Positions 34,109 to 47,345 are shown, counted from the first letter of the stretch. The stretch is DNA of 64,000 nucleotides from Sycobia sp. Sy_11 (GCA_018907035.1 JACCIC010000137.1:310001-374000); one strand, 5' to 3'. The notes: generated from the sequence alone by a model not told the origin. A program made the numbers and translations.

Positions 34109-34931
34109 TTGCAGGGCTCGAACTAACGAACCTGCCACCCGGCCATCGCCTGTGTAGATTGACCGCCCCATCCCGGGGCTACCGACGAGCGGGAACACCG
34201 ACTCCTACGTTTGTCGAGAGAGTGTTGCCGGGCGTCTAGCGTGTGCTGCTGCCGCTTCCTGTCACTAGCGGATGACACCGTCGACAATGGAGCCCCGATT
34301 GTAAGTGGCAGCCTGCTATTCTTTCTCTCTCTCTCTCTCTCTCTCATCCCTGACTCCTCGCGCACCGTCGTATCGACGGTCTCAGCCTGCGCGTAGAGAC
34401 GTCGGGGGTCTGCCACCGTCTGACAAGTAACATAATTAAAGACATATTCGATTTTACTTGTCCCTCTTCTTTATTCTTTTTCCTTGACCTGACGCCTGCT
34501 CGTACATGCGAAGTTTGGCTTATCGCGGACCGCCTCTCTACTCGCCGAGTCGATTAGGGGTGACAACTTGAGTGAAATATATGAGAGAGGAGAATTTGTT
34601 CTATGTATGGAAAGAGAATGGATTCATAAGGTTCTGCTCCTGCGAATCCCGCCACCTACTGAACTTGTATTATATGTGTTATTGTATTGTCATTTGTGTT
34701 AATAAATATATGGTAAACGCAACCCATTTGATTTCTACAGTAAATTTATTGTACAGTGATTGTGCTCTATAAATTCAGAAGTGGAATCGAAAAGAGGTTT
34801 TGTGGATCGCGCATAAAAAATTGAAAGTGTGTAAGTGCAACTTTCGTGTATGCAGTATAAGTACTGCCAATTACAAAGGCTAAGTAAATAGAATTAGATT
34901 CAGACTAAAATTATAACGATATTTTTTTTAC

Positions 34932-35397
34932 GATGGCCGCGTGGCGAAGTCGCAATTATCGCCCGGGAGGGCGTTGATAATCGCGTAAACATGAACAAAA
35001 ACCTCACGTTGTCGAGGCGGCAGCCGAACACAAGGTTGTTGCTTTCTTTTTATGTCAACTTGCGCGTAGCACGGCAGTCATCGAACTATATCGCGCGTGA
35101 TGTGCTTGTTCCACTCTACCCTCGCTCGCTCTCTCTTATTTATCTCTTCGCGAGTGTGTTAGTACGGCGGCCTATAACATAAATACACATTAAGTATGTA
35201 TATAAACAACAAATAGTATATACAAATATTTATATACAGGCTACGATGGGAGAGAGAGCATCGGGACGTGGTATAGCAAAAATGAGCGGTGCTTGTGATC
35301 CCGGTCACACGCCCCCCTCCAGACGCTGGTAGCCTGAGTGTGGCAGCTCAATACTGTGTCTCTCTCTCATATTGACCATCGTGTCAGGATAGGGATT
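34932..35397 (-). repeat. LTR-like segment of gypsy family 1, minus orientation
   Basis: Reverse complement counterpart of 33633-34108, beginning in its own sense TATCCTGACACGATGGTCAA and reaching GGCTGCCGCCTCGACAACGT. It sits on the 3' side of the minus-strand gypsy fragment at 35550-38410, as a 3' LTR should. The spacer 34566-34900 is AT-rich and unassigned. Confidence 0.55.
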
Positions 35398-35549
35398 ACT
35401 AAAACACAATACATAACTGACGGATGGCTTTAAAAGGAGAGGTAGAACAACAAATCCGCAGGTGCGTTATGGGCCAGAAGGTCATGCACCTAGATTGCTT
35501 TTTGGTGAGCCCGGGTTCGGGCCCAAGTGCTGTAGGGGGATACACCCTG

Positions 35550-36270
35550 CTATGGTGCTGAGGGTTGGCCTTTCCTGAGACGACCTACTTTTTGCCTTAC
35601 CAGGGATAGGCCACAAGGGCCGGTGACCATTCGATGGCCCATTAGGCCAGCTGGCGCAACCTGCCGTGCCTTACATTGTTGGCACACAGTGCCGTCACGG
35701 ACAAACTGTGTCACATCTTTATGCAACAAGGACCAATAGTATGATCGGGCGATACGGTCATGTGTCTTATGGCGTCCGAAATGGCTAGCTGTGAGCTCCT
35801 CATGACGTTCATGAAGAACGGTATGCCGATCTACTTTAGGCATGACTAGCTTCTACGCATCCTAGTCATCTACTAGATTTTCGATGGCAGGATGGGGACG
35901 ATAGTAGTACAGTCGTTGCCCGATGACTACCAACCATGGATGGTCGGTTGGGTCGCTCATCACTTTCTAACGAACACGCCAATGTAAGGGACACTTGCAC
36001 ATCAGTGACATCAAGGAAGATGACTTCGCAGGTCAGCTAGGCTTCGTACAAACGAGAAAGGGCGTCTGATACGTAAATCAAGGTACCTTTCTGGTGGATG
36101 GCTTCATAGTCATATCCCTGGAGTTCCAAGGCCAAACGGGCGAGTCTGCCGACGGGGTTGCGCAATGCGTGCAGCCAACGAAGGCCGCTGTGATCAGTGA
36201 TCACCTCAAAGTCGTAGACCTCTACGTACGGGCGAAATTTACGTATACTCATAACTGGTGCAGATGTGAT
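35550..36270 (-). pseudogene. Ty3/gypsy RNase H end and integrase N-terminus (gypsy family 1, copy 2)
   Basis: 36037-36252 reads IRKFRPYVEVYDFEVITDHS then GLRWLHALRNPVGRLARL, the C-terminal half of gypsy RNase H, ending YVSDALSRLYEA. Then 35550-35843 reads HTVLHERHEELTASHFGRHK, then HDRIARSYYW and FVRDGTVCQQCKARQV, the integrase HHCC domain, breaking off after GLMGHRMVTG. The catalytic core is missing. The matching part of copy 1 (31955-32280) begins with the same peptide pattern, so both belong to one family. The RT domain is deleted between this piece and gag. Confidence 0.75.
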
Positions 36271-36280
36271 GAGGGTTGGT

Positions 36281-36371
36281 GCAGATGATCGCAGATGCGA
36301 TCATCTGCAATGCATGTATGCGAAACTCAATGAAATGCGAAACGAAATAGCAATGCATGTATGCGAAACTC
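36281..36371. repeat. 28-bp palindrome followed by a 43-bp-period direct repeat
   Basis: GCAGATGATCGCA at 36281-36293 is followed by GA and the exact inverse TGCGATCATCTGC at 36296-36308. GCAATGCATGTATGCGAAAC then occurs at 36307 and again at 36350. This lies where the RT of the gypsy fragment should be, so it may mark the deletion joint. Confidence 0.7.
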
Positions 36372-36554
36372 GCTTATGCCCACCTGTACCCACCATTATG
36401 AATACCGATCGGGATCCACATTGGTGGTCGAGTTAACAGAGTCACAGTCGTGATGCTCCTCTTTTTTAAATAGGAAGCGGCAATCATCATTACCCTGCAT
36501 CCACGCAGCTGCCTGCAGATCTTCAGAAGTCTCACGAAGCGTGCGTTGTGGCAA

Positions 36555-38410
36555 GTTGGACCTTAATTACTCGCCCTTTTTCGCATTTTCCGAACACTCG
36601 AGATAACTGCGCAAGGTGTGGTCTGGCCATCTACAATCTTAGCACGGCAACGGTGCATCGGAACCTGTCGTTCCACCTTTATTCCGGTCGCTGAGGGGCT
36701 TACCCACGAGCTTTCCCCTGAAGGGAGGCTTTTAGTCTGACTTAAGCGAGGTCGATGCTCTTTCCTGTATGCGGCGACCTTGGGCATGAGTGGTGACGGT
36801 TCCTTGTCGTCGTAAGAGCTGCGATACCTGATGCCTCTAAAGCAGGGGAGGTGGCTCTAAAACCCGTTTCTTGCAAGACTTCTCACATCAAAACTTTGAA
36901 ATCTGGCGGCTACGCAGCTTCAGGCGCGTCCTAGACATGTCTGCCGCTTGAAAAATCACTTCGAGCATTATACAGTTCTCGGGTGATGGAGGCGGCTTGA
37001 AGTTGCGCCCCACGTCGAGGACGCATTCAGCCTCTCAAGCAAGCTCGATTAGACGATTTACACTCGTAATCTTCTCCCGCGGAACTGACTTCTGTATTTT
37101 CGGAAGTATATTACGGTATATGAGGGCTAGCTCCTTGTCGTTCGACCATAGCTCTTCGAACCAATTTAGGATCATCAACAAGAAGAACAGATAATCATGT
37201 GTTGGTGCGCGTTTGGCCTGTGTACTCCGCTGTGCTTCGCTGATCAGTTCAGCTTGGAAGTGTCGGTCGGCAACGCAGGCAGCTCCGGGCTGCGTGGCAG
37301 AACTCTTGCCACGTGTTCTAATTTTTCCGGGAAAGACGGTAGTAGTAGATGGTGACGCCGTCCAAGAGCTTTGTCGTGGCATTAAGCATGCTCTCGTCCA
37401 TGAGCGGTGGCAACCTGCGGCATTCCGTGATCCTCTGGAGTAATTTCTCGACGTTTTTTCCTTGGTGCCATTGAACCAGATTTTCCATTGGCGCACAATT
37501 TTATCAGTGCCCGTACGATGGAACAAGGTAGTTTTTAGCGTAGATCGCGTTATATTGACTGATGAGCTGATCACATTTCGGTCCATGTGATGCTCCCCTC
37601 TTCCAGGCGCTTGGCACCTCGAGTGGCAAGAAGCCGAGAACGTAGGCCGGTCGGTTGACCTTGGAACTCTATTACGATTAGACTGTTCATCTCTTCCCAA
37701 GTACTGAAGTTCGTATGTGTCTTGGAAAGTGACACGATCGCGTCGCGGTGTTTTATGCAGCTGCTGCTGAATACTACTCAACGTAGCATGCATTTCATTT
37801 TGCCGTTGCTGCAGATCTTGCTCAGTGCTGTTTTGTTGCCTCATTTAAGCCTGTAGCATAGTCTGCAAGCTGTCTAATGCAGAACGAATTACCGGATTAT
37901 CTTTTATGCTAGCGGCCTGAGACTCGGCTGTTGCATCTGACATATCAGATGCGATTTGCACTTGATGTGCAATGTCATTCGTGACACACGAGTCGGAGGA
38001 TGTAGCTGTGCTGGTTATGGCTGCCTGAATCAGCAATTCGTTAGCTGTGCTACATGCGCGAGCGGTTCATGCCTATTGATTTCTGCCAATTTAAAATTAA
38101 TCAGATTTTGCATTTTCTGATCGGCGGCTGTTGTGCTACGGATTTGGCCTATGCTCAGATTAACGTTCCTGGCCTGTTGTATTCCAGCTGATTTATTGGC
38201 TTGCTTGGCGTATGTCGCTTCCCTGTTATTTGGAAGACATGTTTTTGTTGCGTCGCGCATTGTCGAGGTTATGACTAGTTTTAATAAATTTTCATCTCTA
38301 CACACGCTTATCTTTGCGACACCGCCCCCACTCTCCCAGTCCACAAAGTTCTCCGAGCTATAGTTTCCTACCTGTCTGCGATATAGCCTTTTGAAATAAG
38401 GAACCATCAT
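36555..38410 (-). pseudogene. Ty3/gypsy gag remnant (gypsy family 1, copy 2)
   Basis: Three minus-strand frames in order: 38030-38410 (MMVPYFKRLYRRQVG, low complexity), 37845-38036 (Q- and S-rich) and 37035-37844 (QQNSTEQDLQQRQNEMHATL, then WKIWFNGTKEK, the gag-type (W/Y)..F.G motif). A frame shift in the middle follows, then DYLFFLLMILNWFEELWSND. Around 36560-36790 are cysteine-containing pieces that look like a degraded zinc knuckle. Placement upstream of RNase H and integrase fits gag. Frameshifts and stops make it inactive. Confidence 0.55.
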
Positions 38411-38419
38411 TTTTTAATT

Positions 38420-39885
38420 CTAACTCCGTTGTTATTATGTCTGTATCTTCCTCGCATAGGCTGTGGAGTCGTCAAAGTCGTTTGAAGGGTTTATTACCGT
38501 CATCATTTATCAGTTTCATTGACGGGAATCGTTAAAGACAGAAGAAAAAAATACAAAATTTTCTCTTTATTTGTAAATTAAAAAAAGAGGCGAGAAATTT
38601 TGAAATTAATTAATTACAACATGATTCATAACATTTAAAATTAATTAATTAAATGAATAAAGAAAAATTTTTTGGTAATATTCTAGCAATGTGAAAAAAC
38701 AGCAAAAATAACAAAAATTAATTAAACAAATAATTAACCACTTCAAAAAAAATTGGAGAAGAGAAAAATGATTAATTAGTTAATTAATTAATGAATATGA
38801 AATTAAGTAGTATATTAAATATTACAAGTAAATAACCCGTTCAGCAATGCTGGTTTAACGGTTTTCATAACAAGACAGAACACACAAAGAAAAATTTCGT
38901 ATGTTTTGTTATGAAAGAAGAAAAAAGAAAAACAAGAGAAAAAAGCAATTAAATTATTATTTAATTAAATTGTTATTTTATTTTAATTAACAATTATTGA
39001 ACAAAATTTCATTAATTATTGTTTGACAAATATTTAATTAATTATTATTTAATTTAATGATTAAAATATTATAAATTGTACTTAATTGCATTTGTTACTA
39101 ACAATTTGTAAAATATATTGATTTTACTCATTATTCATTTTATCGATTATTAAATCATTTAATATTCGTTATTTTCATTAGACAAAAAACTAAAAGAACA
39201 AAACACATTTATTTGACAAATGATGGAACTCTTTAGTGCCACGAACGAACGGATAGCGAAAGCGGCAGCGCAAAAATCGAAATCGCAAAAACTGTAGGCG
39301 ACTAACGCAAAAAAATAAATAACAAAAAAAATTTTATTCGCACAACAAAAGTATAAAAACTGAAAATAGCTTATTTTTAGTTACTTAGTGTTTTTGAACA
39401 ATTTATTTTTCAAAATTTTCAAAGATTCACACATTCAAATTTTGAATTTACCCAAAAAAAGAAAGGGATAAAAAGTTCCACTAAAAAAACTTTTCGATTT
39501 CGGAAAAGGAAAAACAAAAAAAATTGAAATTATAACAAAAACTTTGGTTTTTGAATTTTTGGAAACAGCAAATCAAAAACGAATACACACAAAAACATTT
39601 TGATTTTATTATTTTCTAAAAAGAAATGTTGTGTGACAGTTGTCCTTTGTAAGTGCGCTCGTGTGTATTTATAGCGTGGAGTCGCGGTGGTTTGCGTGTG
39701 TGTATACACAGGTCGGGGACTTCACAAATTTTTATATTTGTCGTGTGACGACTATACAATTTGTCGCGGTATGCTCATTGTGTAAAATATTTATTGTATT
39801 TATATAAAATAGATATTACTGTTATGCACACGTATATTAATAAATTAACATACGTTTGCAACTATAAACCAGTGACTTCCAGGCA
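38420..39885. other. A/T-rich stretch, no gene seen
   Basis: Long runs of AAAGAAAAA and TTAATTAATTA text from about 38550 to 39640 with no coding frame. By position it should contain the 5' LTR of the gypsy fragment at 35550-38410, but no match to 34932-35397 was seen. Around 39650-39760 composition becomes mixed. Confidence 0.45.
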
Positions 39886-39889
39886 CGCT

Positions 39890-41470
39890 ATGAATGAATG
39901 AGAGGCCCTATAAACGGGCATCTCTCAAGTATGATTGTGACCAGTTTGAGAGACGATTAGATCTTGCAGATGCAGTGATTAATAGTTGACTGTTGTGGTT
40001 AGCTGTAAGGGTATGCTTATGTGCGCTCCCTTCTTTAGGATACAGTTGTAAAACCAGATGGCACTCCTGTCTATGGGGGGGGGGGGCGCGGGCAGCCGAG
40101 GCCACCGGACTGTAGGAAGGGTTGAGTAGTGGAGAGATTCAGGACGCTGAACCGTCAACTCCAACAAGTGATCCTCCTAACCATCACAAATATAACACAT
40201 TTAACACAAATTTGATTTAGTAAAGAGGAATAGTAAAAAGTAGATAGCAGGCTCTAGGGTGCTGCCTGCAATCGACTCAGTAGAGTCAACGGAGCGTTTC
40301 AGCTCTTCGAGCACGCCAGTAGGCAACCTGGCTGGCGTACTAGAATGTGTGACTAAGTAAAATGATGAAAAGAACTGGCATAAAAAAATGTCAGCCAAGT
40401 GATCAAAAACGGTCTCCCTGAAATTAATGAAGCAGTAGACCTTGGATAATATGAATTAAAGAGAATGAGATTAGTGAGACCGATCGAACAAGATAAGAGA
40501 CGGAGTGAATGTGAGGAGGCAACCCTTCAAAAATGGGAAAGAGACCGTCAGACCCCCACTCAACACAACACACTCACACACTCATAACAACTGGGCAATG
40601 GTGTTCTCCAAACATACAAAAGACAGAAAAGGACCGAGACGGATGAAAAAATAATAAAACAACAAATGACAGAAAGGATCCAAACGAGACTCCAAGGTCG
40701 CGTATCTGATCGTTTAATTTTAAAGTTCGGAGAGAAGCGATCATGATCAATTCGGTGGAGCGGCAGACGTACATGGGCAAGACGTGGACCTTGACCAGAA
40801 TAGAACAGAAGTCAGGACTATGAGAGAGACGAAAGACGGCGCTGTAAAGTTACAACTGGCCTGACGGGATAACGAAATGGACTTTCGACTGGTTCTCCAA
40901 GATGCCGTTCGACAAACTGGACATATGAAAGACCTGACCATCAGGGTGATATCGAAATTCCTGGACCTGGACTGTGCCAGGTCCGACGAGGAGAGCGTGA
41001 ACGCGTTAAATTAGAGTAGAGGGCAGAGAATGGCGGTCTTCGAATTCGACGCGAAAGAGGCTACCGATCTCTTACGGAAAGGACATATCAAAATCTGATG
41101 GGTCAATTGTCGAAGAAGTAGGTTACGCGTCTTGCGATGTTACCGGTACTTGGGCTTCGGTCATCTACGAAAAGATTGTAAAGGAACGGTCAGACGAAAC
41201 TGCTGTTGGCGATGCAGTCTCTAGGGTCATTTCCATAGGTTCTTTAAGAGTCGTAGGAAGTGTTATCTTTGTATTAGTCATAAGACCCAGGACAGAAGAC
41301 ACTTTCCTGGATCATCCTCGTGTGCGGTGTTTATGGTTGCATTGACAGAACTGAAGACGAAGACAGTCATGCATCGATGACGAAGACGATACTCAATATT
41401 ATGCAATATGAATGAGGGTAGTGTAGCTGACGCACTACTCCCGCAGATTGTGATGATAATGGACGCTGAC
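39890..41470 (+). pseudogene. ORF1 (gag-like) region of an R1-like non-LTR retrotransposon
   Basis: Broken frames on the plus strand. At about 40870-41060 they read MDFRLVLQDAVRQTGHMKDL, then TIRVISKFLDLDCARSDEES and FEFDAKEATDLLRKGHI. At 41130-41330 cysteine-rich pieces (CYRYLGFGHLRKDC, then RRNCCWRC, then CYLCISHK) form the usual two or three CCHC knuckles of R1/Jockey-type ORF1. Stops and frameshifts occur throughout. A G-run lies at 40072-40086. The 5' border is uncertain. Confidence 0.55.
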
Positions 41471-41499
41471 GTGCTCAATATCAGTGAGCAGTCAAAAAC

Positions 41500-43665
41500 G
41501 AATGTTTACCGATTTAGCTCGCTAGCAGCTCGGGCTAATGCGTAGTCTGGTTTCGTGGGAAAAGCGCGTTGAATATAGTATGGAGCGGGTTTGTGTCTGG
41601 GAAAAGGTCGCTGGTGTTGACTATGTCAGCATTTACCTGAGCCCAAACGACAATGCTTCTGAGTATGTGGAAATCCCTGGTGGTATAATCGCGGCGGGTG
41701 ACTTTAAAGCACGAGCGGTCGAGTAGGGAATGCCATCGACAAACAAACGGGGACGGTTACTACTGGAGATGGCCGCAAGGCTACACCTAGCAGTACTTAA
41801 CGAAGGATCGACACCGACGTACAGACGACCTAGGTATGGTAGCTCCATACCAGATGTGACTTTGGCCTCGAGCAAAATCCGGACTAGGGTAAGGGCGTGG
41901 CGGGTGATCGAGAGCTATAGGGCAAGTGATCATCAGTATATTGCTTTCGAACTGACAAACGCAGCAAAACAGAAGTAATGGCGAGGCAGAAGACCTGCCG
42001 AGTGGAAGCCCAAGTGCCTAGATACTGATGAACTCGAAAGGCAGCTGGATGATGCAGAAGTTCCCTCACGGGAGGTGCCTTAAAAGCTGCCAAAGAAGAA
42101 CAGGGTGGAGGCGTTAGCGGCGGCGACGACTAGTTTTCTTCAATGCCTATGAGATGCCACCATGCCCAAGAAACGCAAGATACGTAATAGATAACAGACA
42201 TACTGGCGGACGGAGAAGATCGCGGATCTTAGAAGCACCTGTTTTAAGCTGAGGCGGAAAGTTCAACGAGCCCGAAGTCGAGGCGTAGCGGAACTTTACA
42301 CTGTCGAGTACAGAGTCGCCAGGCAGCAGTTGAGATTCGCGATCAACGATAGTAAAAAACGGTATTGGACGCATGGATGAGGTGGACTCGGGCCCTTGGG
42401 GAAACGGTTACAAAATTGTGACACGCGCACTGAGGGGCCGAGGTCCTCTGATATTACGAGGCACGGAAATGATGGAACGGATAGTACAATGTCCTTTTCC
42501 AACCCGTCTAGATAAAATGGACGTGATGAACAAAATGACAGAGACAGATATCCCTTATTTCACGCAGCAATAGCTCTATAGGGCTTCGAATGTGTTGAAG
42601 CCTAACAAGGCTGCAGGTCCCGATGGCATACCTAGCGAGGTACTTCGGGTGGTCACTTTACGCCGCCCGGATATCCTTTTGGATTTGTACAACGGGTGCG
42701 TGGTGGAAGGAGTTTTTAGCAGACTCTGGAAGGAGGCTCGATTGGTTCTCATCAGTAAGACTAAAGGGGACCCTGATTTGCCTTCTTCGTACAGGCCCCT
42801 CTGCCTACTTAATACAGCAGGAAAGCTGCCGGAACTCCTGCTAAGACCACGACTGCTACAGGCAATGAAAAATGCCAGAGATCTATCTGAACAACAACAC
42901 GGAATTAGGAAAGGACGGTCGACAATCGGGACTGTAGGTCACGTGACAAACATCATTCACTCGACGAAGAGATGCTGCCATGCGAGCAGACCATTGGTTT
43001 GACTGGTGACCCTAGACGTCGAAAACGCCTTTAACTCCGCGAAATGACGAGAGATACTGGCAGCGCTGGCGTCTACTTTCAAAATAAACTTCCACCTTCT
43101 ATGTATCCAACGAGACTATCTACGGGATCAAAGACTGACGTAAGAGACATTAGATGGAAAGAAACGAAATCGCGTGACAGCGGGGGTGGCGCAGGGATTC
43201 ATCCTTGGCCCCGATTTCTGGAACGTGCAATACGGCAGCTTACTAAGAATGGAGATACGCCTAAACGCCTATGCTGACGATATCGTAGCCGTGATATTCG
43301 CGCGCAACTATAGATTGATTCAGTTAAAACTATTCAGGTCATAAGACGGGTGACTAAATGGATGGCTACAGCTAGCGCTGCAAAAGACCGAGTTATTGCT
43401 GCTGACCCGTAGACATAGACCCGAACGGAGCCCGAATGTAGGTAGGGAAGACACTTTCACCTCCCCCGCCTGTGGAAATGCGAGACGAAGCAAGCAGTGC
43501 GGTCGAATGATTTACAACCGAGCTCGGAGGAACCACAAAAAAACCGAAGCGCTATGTAGGCACCGAAACAGAGAATGCGGGCAAAATATTCAGTTGAGTA
43601 TCGGAGTTTTTAAAACAAGGCAGCTTGAAATTTCAAACCTTCAGGATGAGACAAAGGTGAATTAG
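41500..43665 (+). pseudogene. ORF2 (endonuclease and reverse transcriptase) of an R1-like element
   Basis: Endonuclease part at 41560-41975: VSIYLSPNDNASEYVEIPGG, AAGDFKARAVEWG and RLHLAVLNEGSTPTYRR, then GSSIPDVTLAS, the APE-type GDFNA and SxPDVT motifs, with FNA changed to FKA. RT part at 42592-43002: LKPNKAAGPDGIPSEVL, then FSRLWKEARLVLISKTKGD, SYRPLCLLNTAGK and QHGIRKGRSTIG. The catalytic YADD is at 43270-43281 in another frame (LNAYADDIVAVIF). Several frameshifts inactivate it. It ends near (TA)n at 43691. Confidence 0.75.
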
Positions 43666-43689
43666 ATTCTGCATCTTCAAGAATATCGA

Positions 43690-43690
<1 letters not shown>

Positions 43691-43740
<50 letters not shown>

Positions 43741-44285
43741 ACCTTTCGGAAAAAGATATATATATATATATATATATTTAACCTTTCGGAAAAAGATTAA
43801 AATTATTATTATTGCTAATATTATTCATATTAGTTCGACTATATTAAATTATTATTAATTTAAATCATTACATTTTCAAGAAAGCTATTCTATTACAATT
43901 AATTTACATTAAGTTCGTTATTACTAGTTCTGAAAATTATTCTTAAAATATAATTAATAACAATTATTATTATTATACCTTTGTTTTGACATCGAAAATA
44001 TTTTTATATTGTAACGTAATTATAAGGAGCCTTTTATTTTATATGTAATCTGTATTTATTCGGATTCTGCAGTTTTATTTCTTGTAATAATCGACGGAGC
44101 TCCCTCGTCCCAGCGCGTAATCGGAGTAGGTGAGTAAGTGAGGTTTTAATCAAAAGGTAAATTTGTTATGTACTCGGAAACGATGTCTAATCAGAAAATT
44201 AATTATTTTCTCGATTTTTTCCGCATCACAATATATATTAAGAAATAGATAAATAAAATTTATTAATAAATTAATAAATAAAATA

Positions 44286-44317
<32 letters not shown>

Positions 44318-44337
44318 ATATATATATATATATATAT
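43691..44337. repeat. (TA)n runs with a duplicated 20-bp unit, AT-rich spacer and (AAAT)n
   Basis: TTTAACCTTTCGGAAAAAGA occurs twice (about 43737 and 43777), each after a TA run (43691-43738, 43756-43778). The rest is AT-rich. A TAAA/(TA)n run at about 44281-44337 leads into a solo LTR. Confidence 0.7.
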
Positions 44338-45128
44338 TGTAACATGCTATTTTTATCGGTTATATTACGTATACGTCTTACCTGGATTTAGGTGGAGCAC
44401 ATCCTCCTGAAATTATGGAAGGGAGGATACACGAATCTAGGCGTTTCTTTACACTATTAATGATACAAAATTTATTACAGACATATAAAATTGCAATACA
44501 CGCGGACCGGCGAGGGTTCAGTTGGGCACCAGCTGAGATACGGTTCTCAGCGCGAGCTATACGTAGCTCGCTTTTTATTCCCGTCGGTCGCACAGCACTG
44601 CCTAGTCGCGAGCTCCGCGCCGGGAACATCGCCTCGGCCGGCTCATCAGGGCGGCGGATTCCACGCGGTGTGGATCAGTTCGCGACTCGAGAATGGAACC
44701 GAGATGAAACACTTACTTTACGCTCTCCACTCGCCCCTCACTCCTCGGCGATGGTTCGTACGCCGTAGCAGGCGTCTCAGGACGGCAATTTCCTAGCTGA
44801 AGTAGTAACTATTGGCTTACCTCTCACCCGGGACTTGCGGTTGTCCTCGGGCACGAGATTCGGAGGTCACCCTCACCGTTTACTTGCCGTCGCTGGCTTT
44901 TTGCGGCCCCGCTGCATGGCTGCCTTAAGTCGGAAAATAACTCCAAAACTAGACCCGTCACCGGCCGCGGTCCTCCCGAAACGGCGTAGCGGGGAAGAGT
45001 ATGTCTCTCCCCACCCATCTCCGATCGGGATAGCTCACGACTCGCGGGTAATGTGGTCAAGTAAGTAAGATATCCCGACAATATTGTAACAATATTTGAC
45101 AACAGTATTGTAACGCATTTCCCGCGTT

Positions 45129-45131
<3 letters not shown>
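44338..45131 (-). repeat. Solo LTR (794 bp) inside a (TA)n array
   Basis: Starts TGTAACATGC and ends CGCGTTACA, with short inverted ends TGTAAC/GTTACA. ATAT flanks both sides (44334-44337 and 45132-45135) as a likely 4-bp target duplication. GC-rich interior; AATAAA in minus sense near 44470 suggests minus orientation. The long frames inside (for example 44415-44768) are not element genes. Confidence 0.65.

Positions 45132-45179
<48 letters not shown>
45132..45179. repeat. (TA)n microsatellite between two LTR elements
   Basis: A pure TA run separating the solo LTR from the next gypsy remnant. Confidence 0.95.
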
Positions 45180-45182
<3 letters not shown>

Positions 45183-47345
45183 AATGGAGTGGGTTCGATT
45201 AATAGAACTCAAGTTCGAATATCGAAGAGCGATCGCCTCCGTACGGTCCGCGCGCAACCCACGTTGCTCCTTCTTCTCGCCGTCCAGAGGATAAGCGCCC
45301 GTCGGTGGTGGAGTCTCGGCGCGCCGCTAAGCACCAGGCCTTTACAAAGTTTGATGAATGCGCGAATCTACTGATGTGTCTCGTCGCGGTGCTCTGGCAA
45401 CGAGCACCACGTACGCAGCAAGGCAGCTCCTTCTCCAAGGAGATCCGCGGCCAGCTCAGATCGCACGGCGGGCGACCTTCGCCGTGCCCGCGGAGGCGGG
45501 TGGATCCTACGCGAGGGATTGACACGATGCGGGGAAAAACAGGGAAGGTGGAGGAAGACCGCGAGGAAGAGCAAAGAAAACGGGATCGTGCTTTACAGTT
45601 ACAACATTTATTTTCAACGCGGCAGACTACACTGAATATTAACAGTTAAGATGCACAAGACTCGCGTGCGCGCGGCAACAACTCCGGAATCATCCAGACC
45701 GTAATACGCGTCCACACTCTCTCTCTCTGGCTCTCGCTCTCTCTCACACACACACACTCGTTCGCTCACTAGCGGGGCACCTCGCAAGGGCGCTCTCACG
45801 GGGACCAACCTTCTCCTACTTACAGCGGGGCGTCCCCCAGGAGCACAGACGTAGGCACAGGGTGGTAGACGCGAACAGTCGCGATGCGCTGGGACACGCG
45901 GCAGATATTGGCTGTCTTGGCGAGGGTTGAACGGCCTTCTGCTCGATTCCGGCGACACCATCAGCCGTCTTCGTCTTTCGCGACGGCCCATTCCATTAAT
46001 CGTCGGGCAGTGCCAGGCGGTTCGAGCTGCCTGCCATACACCAACATAGCCGGACTTACGCCCGTAGAATCCTGCGTCGCCGTGTTGTATGCAAAAGTGA
46101 GTTCCGCGAGGTTAGCGTCCCAAGACCGGTGTTTTCCTTCTATAAAACTCGTGATCATGGTTTCGATAGTCCGATTGACGCGCTCGACGCGATTGGCTTG
46201 GAGGTATACGGAGGCACCACGGTATGTCCGACCCCCAAAGACGATAGAAATTCTTCAATGGCACGGTTTTTAAATTCCGTGCCGTTGTCTGTTAAAAACA
46301 CTTCTGGCGTACCGTAGCGCAAGATAATTCTCTCACTGAACTCACGGAGTATCGCACGCGCGTTCACGCATCGGATCGGTAAACACTCGATCCACCGCGT
46401 GAAGAAGACTTCGAAAATTAAAATATACTCGAATCCTCACGTGCTCTTAGGATAGAGGCCCATAATATCTCTCGCGACTATTTGCCATGGTCGGCTGGCC
46501 TCGTGTCTCCCCATTAAACCAGCAGGAGCCCGCTGTCCCACTTTACATGGCTGGAATACGCGACAGTGGCGTACGTACGCTGCCACGTTGTCGTAAGCGC
46601 CAGGCTAATGTTAATAAGCCGTTAGACGAGCGTATGTTTTTTCTCGGCCCAAGTGTCCGGCCGTCGATTCATCGTGGCATTCTTGCAGCACAATTTTGCG
46701 TTTTTCATACGGAACGATGAATTTCCAAGCCTCGTCGCCGTCTCTGTTGCCGGCTATTTGCATGATCGGGCAATATTTGTACAACCGCTCGCTGACGATT
46801 TCTCGCAAGGACGCTCTCGCGTGGACCAACCTTCTTGTACTTACAGCGGGGCGTCCCCCAGGAGTACGGACGTAGGCGCAGGGCGGTAGACTCAAACACT
46901 CGCGAGCAGCTGACGGCAGCGATCCGACTACATCGTCTACGCAGTTTTTACACGAACGCGTGCACGAACGCGATGCGCTGGGACGCGCGGCAGGTGTTGG
47001 CTGTCTCGGTGGGAGTTGAAGGGCCTCCTTCTCGATTCCGGCGACACCACCAGTCGTCGGCTCCCGCAGATACACCACCAGGTTTCGTGCACTACTCTCT
47101 TCCGCGAACTCGGTACACGCCGCTGCAGACGGAGCGGAACTCGTTACGACGTTTCTTCCTTCTTCTCCCTTTGTCTTTCACGTCAGGGAATCGCCCGAAC
47201 TGCGTGTAGACGACTTACTTTGCACTTCGCGCTCTCCTCTTCCCGCTCTTCTCGCGCGGCCGACCGCCGCGTCGAGGTCGCGCGGTGTTTACATATATGC
47301 ATGTGCCGCGGCTCGCGAGGCGCATTTCGGATGCGGCCTCGTGAC

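Noticed and set aside
34930..35180. Possible host exon (63-codon frame at 34991)
   Set aside because: The region aligns in reverse with the LTR at 33633-34108, so it is LTR sequence.
44415..44796. Open frames of 100-117 codons in GC-rich DNA
   Set aside because: They lie wholly inside a solo LTR and lack protein-like motifs; GC-rich LTRs commonly have chance open frames.
45305..45991. Overlapping frames of 108-125 codons
   Set aside because: LTR region of the gypsy remnant, with open frames on both strands and no domain.
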